Shown here: piece by piece, positions 11,791 to 21,961 of the stretch | Layout of the letters: the number at the start of each line of letters is the position of its first letter | Position numbering within the stretch: position 1 is the first letter of the stretch | From: Vigna angularis | Taxonomy: Eukaryota > Streptophyta > Magnoliopsida > Fabales > Fabaceae | Direction: 5' to 3' | Length of the DNA stretch: 64,000 bases | Assembly (NCBI RefSeq): GCF_016808095.1 | Contig: NC_068971.1 | Location: 20,820,501 to 20,884,500 of the forward strand | Made by a program: the position numbers and the translations under genes | The notes under the pieces: model-generated | Database searches by the model: none | Told to the model about the DNA's origin: nothing | Seen by the model: only the letters and a program-made list of their open reading frames with translations

Positions 11791-12310
11791 GCCATTGTTG
11801 CGGGTTACCTGCATTATGAAGGGAATATGGCGAATTTCAAGTTTAAAGAAAGTATGTGTCCGTACCTTGTAAGGTGGACTGGTGGGTTGAACCTGCTCGG
11901 ATGAGAATGGTGGTTCCCAAAGAACACTTATGAGAATAATGGTCGAATAAATGGGAGGTCGACTGGCCCAATTAATGGGAGGTCGCACGTTGAGGCCAGA
12001 CGGCCGAAAATTGAGGCCTGATGGCCGAGAGCCTGATGAGGTGGGATGGACGAGCGCTATTGGAAGATGGCCGAGCGCTCATTGAGGCCGAACGGACGAG
12101 CGCTTTCCAAGGCCGGATGGAGGAGTGATTGTTGAAGCCGGGCGGCCAATAGTTGAAGCCTGATGGCCGAATCTGAGGCCGGACGGCCAATAGTTGAGGC
12201 CGAATGGCCGTGAGCGTGTTGAGGCCAGATTTGGCTACTGAGGCCGGAAGGCCAATTGGTGAGGCCGAATGACCGAGTCTGATGACGCTGGGCGATCGAG
12301 AACTTAATTA
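11785..12310. repeat. spacer plus loose GAGGCC-GACGGCC word array
   Basis: 11785-11885 is a unique spacer (TTACCTGCATTATGAAGGGA ... CGTACCTTGTAAGG). It recurs, diverged, at 12745-12835, so an 85-bp unit plus spacer was duplicated within the element. From 11990 onward, words such as GAGGCCGGACGGCCAA and GATGGCCGAG recur every 25-40 bp. Confidence 0.75.
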
Positions 12311-12530
12311 GGCCGGGCGTCCAACTGTTGATGCCAGATTTGGCAATTGAGGGCGGACGGCCAATTGGTGAGGCCAGATTTGGCAATTGAAGCCGGACGT
12401 CCAATTGGTGATGCCAGATTTGGCAATTGAGGCCGGACGTCCAACTGTTGATGCCAGATTTGGCAATTGAGGGCGGACGGCCAATTGGTGATGCCAGATT
12501 TGGCAATTGAGGCCGGACGTCCAGATTTTG
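12311..12530 (+). repeat. 40-bp tandem array, five units
   Basis: TGCCAGATTTGGCAATTGA or a close variant recurs with 40-bp spacing at about 12332, 12372, 12412, 12452 and 12492. It alternates with GGCCGGACGTCCAA or GGGCGGACGGCCAA. The TGCCAGATTTGGCA core is itself nearly palindromic. Confidence 0.92.
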
Positions 12531-12840
12531 GCTGAGTATTTAGGGCCTAATGGCCGGGCGGTCAAGATTGAACGCGTTCCCTCGAGGGAGGACAGCCGGA
12601 TGACTATTTGCCAACTTGATCTTCATGGGGGGGGCGCCTCTTCCTTCGTAGCCCAACCAAGTTGAGAGTTGCTCTCGGTGGAACACTCTTTTTCGCCAAC
12701 TTGGTCTTTATGGGGCAGGCGGCAATGCTTGGCCCCTTCTCGCTTTGTGCAATTGTGTAATTATGGTTGGTCACCTGCATTATAAGGGAAACATGATCGT
12801 ATTTCCAGTTTAAAGGGTGTGTTCGTACCTTGTAAGGCCG

Positions 12841-13265
12841 AAAATATGCTATGGCCAAATGGCCGAGAATAGGTTGAGGCCGAACGGCCGAGACTATGCT
12901 GAGGCCGAACGGTCTTAATTATGTGGAGGCCGAATGGCCGAAATCATGCTGAGGCCAAACGGCCGAGGATAGGTTGAGGCCGAACGGCCGAGACAATGCT
13001 GAGGCCGAACGATCTTAAATATGTGGAGGCCGAATGGCCGAAATCATGCTGAGGCCAAACGGCCGAGGATAGGTTGAGGCCGAACGGCCGAGACAATGCT
13101 GAGACCGAACGGTCTTAAATATGTGGAGGCCGAATGGCCGAAATCATGCTGAGGCCAAACGGCCGAGGATAGGTTGAGGCCGAACGGCCGAGACTATGCT
13201 GAGGCCGAACGATCTTAATTATGTGGAGGCCGAATGGCCGAAATCATGTGAGGCCGAACGGCCGA
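12841..13265 (+). repeat. 100-bp higher-order repeat, four units of four ~25-bp monomers
   Basis: AGGTTGAGGCCGAACGGCC recurs at 12871, 12971, 13071 and 13171, exactly 100 bp apart. Each unit contains four related ~25-bp monomers, with cores GGCCGAACGGCC, GGCCGAACGGTCTT, GGCCGAATGGCC and GGCCAAACGGCC. Matching monomers in successive 100-bp units are more alike than neighbouring monomers. That is the signature of a higher-order repeat as in satellite DNA. Confidence 0.92.
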
Positions 13266-13353
13266 AGATATATGTCGAGCGGCTATGAAATACTGTTGAT
13301 GGGGTCGTCTGTGCTCATTTCTCGCGGTCACCTTTGGGTAACTGAAGTCACAC

Positions 13354-13372
13354 GGCCCCACGGTGGGCGCCA
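13354..13372 (-). other. primer binding site of the Tat-like element
   Basis: The minus strand reads TGGCGCCCACCGTGGGGCC, 2 bp inside the LTR that ends at 13375 (minus-strand ...CGAAACA). The initial TGG pairs with the tRNA 3' CCA. I do not assign the tRNA species. Confidence 0.75.
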
Positions 13373-13374
13373 AA

Positions 13375-14606
13375 TGTTTCGACTGGATCGGTGGGGACCC
13401 TGTAAAAACACATAAACTTACTGTCGAAGACGAACGGGCGGATGGCGAATTTGCATGGACCGGGCGGACACTGCTGAATCCCACGAACCGAAGCAAGCTG
13501 CATTTGCGGGCGGCACAAAGATGGACGGTCGCTGCTCCACGCTCCAAGCCGGGCGGACGTCCTCCTACTCAAGACGCTCGCTCTCTGCTCCAAGCCGGGC
13601 GGACGTCCTCTTACTCCAGACGCTCGCTCTCTACTCCAAGTCGGGCGGACGTCCTCCTACTCCAGACGCTCGCTCTCTGCTCCAAGCCGAGCGGACGTCC
13701 TCCTACTCTAGACGCTCGCTCTCTGCTCCAAGCCGGGCGGACGTCCTCCTACTCCAGACGCTCGCTCTCTACTCCAAGCCGGGCGGACGTCCTCCTACTC
13801 CAGACGCTCGCTCTCTCCTCCAAGCCGGGCGGACGTCCTCCTACTCCAGACGCTCGCTCTCTCCTCCAAGCCGGGCGGACGTCCTCCTACTCCAGACGCT
13901 CGCTCTCTCCTCCAAGCCGGGGGGCCGGGTACCTGCTAAAGGCACTCCGACGCTCAAGTCAGTAATATGATAGAGCGTTCTATAATGCATGCATGTGTTG
14001 CGTTCTAAGCAATCTGTCCAGAAATCATACTTGAGACCTTTATTTATACTGATCGTATTGGGCTTTTACCTTTTGGGGGCCTGGAAACGGCCCAATAATA
14101 CCTTAATCTTCATTAAGGACTTTAATGTGTCATTTAGCTTTTAACAATGTTATCAACTGAGTGCGGATCATTTGGGAAGGCGTTCAGTCTATGGATGATT
14201 GGACGCTCGGTCCTAATTGGTGGGCGGACGTCCAATCTTGGGTGGACGTCCGGCTCCCGAGTGGGTGGGCGCTCGTTAGACACCCTTGGTGGACGTCCTT
14301 TGACGGATGTCCGGTTCCTGAGGACGCTCGGTCCAGATTATTGGGCGGACGTGCCAACCTTGGGCGGACGTCCACTTCTTAAATGATTGGCGTCCTTGGA
14401 CAGATGTCCGGTTCCTGAGGACGCTCGGTCCAGATTATTGGGCGGACGTGCCAACCTTGGGCGGACGTCCACTTCTTAAATGATTGGCCGCTCGTTCGGT
14501 CCAGATTCTTGGGCGGACATGCAACCTTTGGCGGTCGTCCGGTTTTGAACGGGCGGCATTATATCAACCGTTCGCTCAGTCTATTCTGGGAGGACCTATC
14601 AGTACA
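13375..14606 (-). repeat. 5' LTR of the Tat-like element, 1,232 bp
   Basis: It is near-identical to 8800-10675 outside the 46-bp array, including the TATA and GCGTCGGAG ... GGTACC block (13929-13958). The length difference of 644 bp equals 14 units of 46 bp exactly. Confidence 0.88.
13548..13916 (+). repeat. 46-bp tandem array, eight units, in the 5' LTR
   Basis: The unit mark runs from 13548 to 13916, eight intervals of 46 bp. It has the same consensus as 8973-9985. Private variants (AAGTCGGGCGG, AAGCCGAGCGG, CTACTCTAGACG) show independent change since insertion. Confidence 0.96.
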
Positions 14607-14956
14607 GATATATTATTGTCAACACTCAATTTCGTCCGGATTGACTAATAGATTTGTTTTATTCATGAGCGCAAAATAATAAAAAAAAATATATAAATAA
14701 AAATAAAAATAAAAGTAAACATAAAAACAAAAAAAATTAATTAACAAATAAATAAAAGAAAAAAACACAAAAACGTTCGTCATCTGCCTTGTGCGACCGC
14801 TCGTCCTTTGCAGTGTTCGCCCGTTCGGCCATTCGGTCCTAATGTGTAGTTGAACGTTCGGTTCGTAATAGGCGTTTGGTGTGTCTTTTGACGTTCGTCC
14901 AAACAGTAGGGCGTTCGTTTTTTAGTGTTTATGTTGTTTCATTTTATTTGTTTTTT

Positions 14957-17890
14957 TGAGACCCTGATTAATTAGTAGTAATAAATCTCTGTCACATCAA
15001 ATTAATGCACACCACATCAACGCTTATCTCATTACAAACCCACCACCCTAATCTGAAAACCAGCCTCTGACGTGCACAGAAAACCCCACCCCATCATTTC
15101 CCCTGAAGCATTAAAAGCGCACTTTGCACTGCATGCACGCACGCCACGTGTCACGGGAGAAGCTTCTAAATTAGAAGTGGTGTGCAGGTGTCGGGCTGGG
15201 AGACGCTCGTCCGTCTTGACGAGGAAAGCAACAAAACTGAGATTTGAAAAACTCTCCCTCTCTCACCCGCACGCACACTTCATCTTCCTCAGAACCTAAA
15301 CCTCCATTTTTCTCCACCTTCTCTCTAGAACTTTCCAAACTTCTCTCTACTATTACTCATTCCTTGCTACTCCGATCAATTTTCAGAGACCGTAGGGACG
15401 TTCACGGACCAGTGAGCTCCATTTTGATCCGAACCCCTTCTGATTCTGTAACCGGTAAGTTCCAAACCACACCCTAGTTTCTGGGGTTAATGCGAACCCT
15501 ATTTCAGTTGCATGCAAAGTTATAAACTGAGTTTTCTGAGTTTTCTTTGGTTCGACTTAGTTAAGGAGCGTAAGAAAGATCTCGGAGGGTAGAAAGCCAT
15601 AGTTGGGCAAATTCAAGTTATACTGTTAAACGTGTACTGCTATCCAGGTAAGGGAAGCTTATATGTTTAATTTATACTTGTATGTTGTATGATTTGATTT
15701 GGATATATGAAAAGTATGTTGTTTGAGTTGTTATGAACGATCGCTGATATTGTGTATGTTTTCTGTTGGTTGAAATGTATGTTGATTTGGATACGTATGA
15801 AAGGTGTATGACTATGGTATGGATGGATGTATTAAAATGATGAGATCTGTATAGTATGAAAATGAAGCATGGATATGAAGTTACTAGATATGAATCATAT
15901 GAAAAATGTTAAAGTTAAGAAAGTTGAAAAATCTGGATATGATAATTCTCCCTATGATAAATTACGCTCGTCACCGTACGGTCTTATACCGTTCGTGTTC
16001 CCTGGAAATAACTTAGAGTAGAATTCTTTCATTTGGGAAGAATTCGATTTGAGAACGAGCGTCCTTATTTCGAATTATTATGTTTGAGCGTTCGGCTCAG
16101 CATAGAGTTGTCGTACGCCTTAAATGGTACGGAATTAAGTAACGTTCGGTCTTACACTGAGCGTTCGTCCTAAATAGCGCTCGGTCTTATACCGAATGTT
16201 CGTTCTAAATAGCGCTCGGTCTTATACCAAGCGTTCGTCCTAAAGAGCGCTCGGTCTTGAACCAAGCGTTCGTCCTAAGGAGCGCTCTGTCTTGAACCAA
16301 GCGTTCGTCATGATTTGTTTTCGGTCATCTACCTAGCGTGCGTCTTAACGTAGTGTTCGGTCTTAAATCGAACGCTCGTCCTTATCTTTGATTCCTTAAC
16401 GAACGTAAATAGCGTTCGTCCAAATAATTAGTAAATTTACATTGGCGCGTTCGGTCATTGACCGGCAGTCGACCCCTTTTAAACAAAAGATTCCCAACGT
16501 AGTTAAGTATTCTTCTTGATGTATCTTTGTCCAAGTTGAGTCAACCTGACCTCTTGGTACTTAAAATATTCTGAAAATGGTCGTATTCCTCTGGAGTCTT
16601 TCTGATCGATAATGGGTTATTCTAAATCTGGCTTTTTACGTTCGTCCTCTTCCTTCATAAAGTTGAACGTTCGTCCTTTTAAGAAAGTGGAACATATAAT
16701 GAAAATGTTAAGAATATGAAATATTAAGACATGTGAACACTATATTACATGATTATACGATTATGGAATTTGAACGAGCGTTCCAGGGAGGAACGTCTCA
16801 TATATATACTGGATATTAATTGGTAAAGTATGACTGTGGCTATTGCTAATGCTGGCTTGGTCCATCCTGATATTCCGTGATACTCATCTTCATGTAGAGG
16901 AGAGTAGTTCATGTGTGGGAATGGCAGGAGGTCCTTAGTCCATAAGTTAACATGGGCGACGTAAGAACGGACTAACCTCGAGTGGCAGCTGTTGAGTGTA
17001 TCCCAGTTACTACACCACTCGGGTGCAAGGACGCCTGTAGCTACACGGTTCATACAGTCCGGACGGTCGGTCTTATATATATATATTTCTATGTTGCATT
17101 GTATTAAATTGTATGTTGTATGTGTGAGTTGGAATGTTGAACGTATATGTTGAATGTATGAATTAAATATTATAAGCTTACCCTTCGTTTTTCCTTGTGT
17201 TGTCCGTTGTATCTGTACGTTCGTCCTGTCATTGCAATGATCATCCGTTGTGGATGTGAGCAGATGGAGGTGCGTTACTTGAAGAAGTGCTAGAAGAAGA
17301 AAATTTGGAAGAAACTAACCTGGTGGATATGGAAGTTAAAGCCGAGCCTTAGAGCGCTCGCATGTGTATTTTAGTTTTGTTAAGTTTAATTGTGGACGTT
17401 CGGTCATAGTTTTGTAAGACCGTTCGTCTCTGAACTTCTGTATTTTATCGCGCTCGTTATTTCTGTATGTTTATGCCGTTCGGCTTTTAACGCTCGTTCG
17501 GTTTTTTTGTAAGACTGCACTGTTTTATTAGCTTAATGTAATTAATTCTGATTATGGTAATTACTATATTTTGGGATGTTACATTAGTGGTATCAGAGCA
17601 GTTTTGTTCTCTTAAAGGACGCTGTAGGTTATGAGTGCACTGTGTTTTGCTGTGTGCTTAATATGTGTTTAAATGAGTTATTTTTCTCTCAACTCTTTAC
17701 ACGTAACTAACGTTCGTTTTTCTCTGTGTCCAGAGAACGAATGGCACCTAGACTCCCTCCTCCACCTCAACCTACTGAACCGGATGCGTCCAACAACGTT
17801 AGGTTGTTGGAAACGGTGATTGACCGACTGCAGCAACAAAACACGACCTTGATGGAGCAGAATGCCACTCTGATGCAGCTAAAATATAAA
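14957..17890 (+). mobile_element. chromovirus (Tekay-like) 5' fragment inside the Ogre-like 5' LTR
   Basis: A probable LTR (TGAGACCCTG ... GGGATGTTACA, 14957-17583) is followed by an initiator-Met-type PBS and the first codons of gag. The sequence then returns abruptly to Ogre-like LTR sequence near 17881-17896. The rest of the element and its 3' LTR are missing. The LTR shares its tail with the solo LTR at 2356-6343 and carries CGTTCGGTC/CGTTCGTCC words at 15960-16690 and 17215-17510. The left limit depends on a T run and could shift by a few bases. Confidence 0.7.
17588..17599 (+). other. primer binding site, initiator tRNA-Met type
   Basis: TGGTATCAGAGC lies 4 bp after the LTR end ...GATGTTACA (17583). 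This is the standard plant initiator-Met PBS used by chromoviruses and most copia elements. Confidence 0.9.
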
Positions 17891-17905
17891 GAATACAAAA
17901 AATGA
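17741..17905 (+). pseudogene. truncated chromovirus gag N-terminus
   Basis: An ATG at 17741 opens a frame of 54 codons. The first 46 or so are proline-rich and then helix-like (PRLPPPPQPTEP, then LLETVIDRLQQQN), as at the start of many Tekay-type gag proteins. Near 17881 the frame crosses into Ogre-like LTR sequence and ends at a chance TGA (17903). The zinc knuckle, protease and everything downstream are absent. Not functional. Confidence 0.6.
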
Positions 17906-18604
17906 AGAAAGATAAAATATATAAATTCTAAAAAATACAAAAAAATATGTTTTGAAGGTTAAGCACACGTGTGATCGCTCACATCGTCCTTGTGCTAAAA
18001 ACCTTTTCTTTTTCTTAAATAAATTTCAAAAATACATTTTAAAGGTTAAGCACATGTGTGATCGTTCACATCGTCCTTGTGCTAAAACACTTTTTCCTTT
18101 ATACAAAAAAAAAGTATAAAATCTTCAAAAACTAAAAACATCAACAATTTCAAACAACAAACAATATTGTCTTGCCAGAACTACGTGATCCTTGATTCTT
18201 CATCAAAAGTGGAGATACGTAGGAGCAAGGCTAGTCCTTGTCAGGTTCACTTCTCCAAAACATCCAAATTTATCCATAATCAATTTCACAAACAAATCTC
18301 TCAAACAATTCCTCAAACAAAATTTTCAAGCAGTTTTCTAAACGAACTACGGAACCCTGATTTCTCATTCTGAATGAGAATACGTAGGAGCAAGGTCAAT
18401 CCTTGTAGGGTGCTAATACCTTCCCTACACGTAACCGACTCCCGAACCAAGAATCTGGTTCAAATTGACCATGCCTTATCATTTTATGGTTTTTCCGTAG
18501 TTTTCCAGAATAAACTATGGTGGCGACTCCAAATCTCTTTTTCAAAACTCCTTGTTTCTTTTTCACGGATCGTCGCAACGTCGCGATTTTCCGGTTGCGA
18601 TAGA

Positions 18605-18623
18605 TGGCGACTCCACTGGGGAC
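18605..18623 (+). other. primer binding site of the Ogre-like element
   Basis: TGGCGACTCCACTGGGGAC lies 2 bp after the LTR end. It matches the tRNA-Arg-type site described for Ogre/Tat elements. Confidence 0.8.
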
Positions 18624-20930
18624 GTCAGAGAGTCAGGCCATTTAATTATATAAGCGAATTCGATGTGGTTTTTCTTTATGTTTTTATTCCCTTTTTCCTT
18701 ATCTATGTTTGATATTTGGAATAATTGCATGTGAGTTTCTTTTACTTTTTCTTTTTCTTTATGTTTGAAATAATTGTTCCTTATCTATGTTTGATATGTC
18801 TACTTATCTGTGTTTATTTTTGCAATTGTTGTTTTACATTATAATTTCCCTCCACACAATATGCATATCATGAGTGAGGCCCTATACCCGGGTTTGAGCG
18901 CAACTTAGAAATAGAGGAGTTGTGTAGCGGTGTCACTCTGGGATGTACTTCCTCTCTGACTATTGTGAGAACTCCAGCTAGAGTCTGTTCTCTTCATTTG
19001 TGTCTCCACATCTAGTTGATTACTCTGACTGTTGTGGAGATACAGTGAAAAGAGCCATAGCTCTGGTGGCCTGATTTTAAGGATTAGGAAGCCATCCTTG
19101 TGAGTGCATATATTTGGCCTTAGAACTTTAGTCACTCAACCTTCGATAAGGCACAAAAGGGAGATTAATTGTTCAAGTTTGTCTGTGAGTCTTTTTCTTT
19201 CTATAAATGTGTCATGTTTCTTTTGAAAAAAAAAGAGAGAAAAAAAATTGATAAATGAATAAAATAAAATTTGAATTCATAATTAATTTTGTCTCGGAAT
19301 CATTCTAAAAAAAAACGAAAAAATTACACTTTCTTAATTTTTGGGGCAACGCCTTTCTTGCTTGTGTATGGGATGCAAGCGGTATTTCCATTTGGGGTTC
19401 AATCAGAGGAAGCGAAGTGGGTTTAAGCCCAATTAAATTAACTCGATTTCATAAAGAAAAAAAAAGAAAGAAAGGAAGGGTTAACGGCAGTGTGCCAGGG
19501 GCAATTGTACCAAGAACGAATCGCAAGAATAAAAAAAAATCAAAATTGTAAATATTTTGGGGCAATATAAATCATCTAATACATCATTTTTTTCATACAA
19601 ATAAAATGCGAATTGTTGTTATCCAAAAAAAAAATTGATAAAAATATTTATGTTTTTCTTTCAAATGAAAATTAATTTTTCCCGCATGTATATATATATT
19701 TCTTAAAAATAAAAAAAAATTAAAAAAAAACAAATATAATTAACTCATAAAAAAATTGAAACCATATTTTTAAGCTTTTGAGAATTATTCTTCGTTTCGT
19801 TAAGACTCAATCGTGCATTTTTCTTGAGTCCGTTTTCAATAAAAAAACGAACCAAATAAAATCATAAATAAAAAAGGAAAATTTTCAAAAATTTTCAAAA
19901 AAAAAAAAAAACAAAGGGTCAATCCGGCCCAATACAAGACTTCTTAGATGATCCGATTTCCAAAAAAAAATAATAATAAAACAAAATATAAAAAATGTGA
20001 TAAATAGAAAATTTTCAAAAAAATAATAAATGGAGTGATGTAAAATTTGAAGTGTTCAAAATTGTTTTTCATTTGCATGATAAAGGACATTTTTCAGGTT
20101 CATTGGGCCTCATTGTCATGTTAACCTTCTTTGAACCCAATTCTTCTGAAATATAAATTTGAGTGAAGAATTATTTTGGCATGTTTGTAATTTCACATCA
20201 CACCATTTTGTTTGATTTTTATTCCTTCTTCTTCTACATTTTGAATAAATCTAAGAATAAAAATATTGAAAAAATGGAACAGTGCTCGAGCCCATTAGGC
20301 CCAATGGCCTTCGTGGTTTTCTCTCGAGTCTACTTCTTTTGAAAATATGTCAAAAATATTTTGTTTTCACATTTTTGCTGTTGAATGATGTTTTGTACAT
20401 TTGTTCAAATTGTCCTGTGTGATTGTCTTTGAATTTGTAGTTTAAAAAAAAATCTGAGAATGAAAGATGAACAGTTTTTGAGCCCATTAGGCCCCTTTGT
20501 CATATGTGGTTTCTCTTGAACCAGTGCATCTGAATTTCTGAAAAATAAAAAATACATGTTTATGTAGATTTTATGTTTTCAATTCATAATTTCCCTTTTC
20601 ATTTGTGTGAACAAGTATTTGTGCAAAAAATAAAAATAAAGGAATTCAAACCCTTGTCTGAAGATTTTGTCATGGTTGTAAAAAGAAAAGATCGGTTCGA
20701 AGCCCATTGAGTCCAATTGTCCTTCTCTGTCAAACAAAATATATACAAAAGGATTTCTTTCCGTAAATTGCATAATTTTCCTTCGGTAATATATTTGTCA
20801 AATAAAAAAGCAGCATAATTGTGGAAGATACAAATTGTTAACAATGTGTTTTCAGTATAGTCTTCCAAATTATCATGCATGATTTTCTTGGAATTTGTTG
20901 TCAAAAAAATTTAAGAATTAAAGAAGTCCA
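18624..20930. other. Ogre-like leader and interior, non-coding
   Basis: AT-rich sequence with many A runs and no credible ORF. From about 20030 to 20930 four diverged copies of a ~200-bp segment can be followed. Each has an A-rich run, then AGCCCATTAGGCCCAAT or similar, then TCTCTTGAA/TTCTGAA words, near 20105, 20288, 20488 and 20698. The last grades into the 24-bp array. Confidence 0.6.
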
Positions 20931-20934
20931 GTTC

Positions 20935-21961
20935 CCATGCTGACCGCCAAGCCCAGTTTTCACACTGGCCCCCTAAGCCCAGCTCGTACTGGCCCCTTAA
21001 GCCCGGTTTCCACACCGGCCAACATTTCTCCAATCACAAGTTTCAAAATTCCAAAGCCCAGTTCTCACACTGGCCACTAAGCCCAGCTCACACTGGCCCC
21101 CAAAGCCCAGTTCTCACACTGGCCCCCAAAGCCCAGTTCTCACACTGGCCACCAAGCCCAGTTTTCACACTGGTCCCCTAAGCCTAGCTCACACTGGCCC
21201 CTAAGCCCAGCTCACACTGGCCCCCTAAGCCCAGCTCACACTGGCCCCTAAGCCCAGCTCACACTAGCCCCCTAAGCCCAGCTCACACTGGCCCCCTAAG
21301 CCCAGCTCACACTGGCCCCCTAAGCCCAGCTCACACTGGCCCCTAAGCCTAGCTCACACTGGTCCCCCTAAGCCCAGCTCACACTGGCCCCCTAAGTCCA
21401 GCTCACACTGGCCCCCTAAGCCCAGCTCACACTGGCCCCCTAAGCCCAGCTCGTACTGGCCCTTAAGCCCGGTTTCCACACCGGCCAACATTTCTCAAAT
21501 CACAAGTTTCAAAATTAAAAAGCCCAGTTCTCACACTGGCCACTAAGCCCAGCTCACACTGGCCCCCAAAGCCCAGTTCTCACACTGGCCACCAAGCCCA
21601 GTTTTCACACTGGTCCCTAAGCCCATTTCACACTGGTCCCCTAAGCCCAGCTCACACTGGCCCCTAAGCCCAGCTCACACTGGCCCCCTAAGCCCAGCTC
21701 ACACTAGCCCCTAAGCCCAGCTCACACTGGCCCCCTAAGCCCAGCTCACACTGGCCCCGTAAGCCCAGCTCATACTGGCCCATAAAAGCCCAGTTCCTAC
21801 ACTGGCCCCCTAAGCCCAGCTCACACTGGCCCATAAAAGTCCAGTTCTTACACTGGCCATCAAGCCCAGTTTTCACACTGGCCCCCTAAGCCCAGCTCAT
21901 ACTGGCCCATAAAAGCCCAGTTCTCACACTGGCCATCAAGCCCAGTTCCTACACTGGCCCC
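20935..21961 (+). repeat. 24-bp GCCCAGCTCACACTGGCCCC array, left part
   Basis: About 40 units of GCCCAGCTCACACTGGCCCC plus a 3-5 bp linker (CTAA, AAA). Variants include GCCCAGTTCTCACACTGGCC. A ~465-bp internal duplication is visible: the block with CCGGTTTCCACACCGGCC and ACATTTCTC at 20984-21060 recurs at 21447-21525. The array resumes at 32902 after the Athila composite. Confidence 0.93.

Larger units (their letters stand above)
8800..14606 (-). mobile_element. complete non-autonomous Tat-like LTR retrotransposon, 5.8 kb
   Basis: LTRs at 8800-10675 and 13375-14606 share their ends (plus strand TGTTTCGACTGG ... ATCAGTACA). The element is flanked by GATAT at 8795-8799 and 14607-14611, a 5-bp target-site duplication. 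The minus-strand PBS lies at 13354-13372 and a polypurine-like tract adjoins the 3' LTR at 10676-10700, so the element is transcribed right to left. The 2.7-kb interior has no gag, protease, RT or integrase. It is made mostly of tandem arrays (85, 40 and 100 bp), so the element must have moved with enzymes supplied by another element. The Tat assignment rests on PBS and LTR style and is inferred. Confidence 0.85.
14617..18602 (+). repeat. 5' LTR of the Ogre-like element, deleted and invaded
   Basis: Matched against the 3' LTR (37613-41607), it keeps the first ~340 bp (14617-14956) and the last ~710 bp (17890-18602). It has lost about 588 bp at 14840, about 2.2 kb replaced by the chromovirus fragment, and 129 bp at 18406. 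The end reads GCGATA where the 3' LTR reads GCGACA. Confidence 0.8.
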
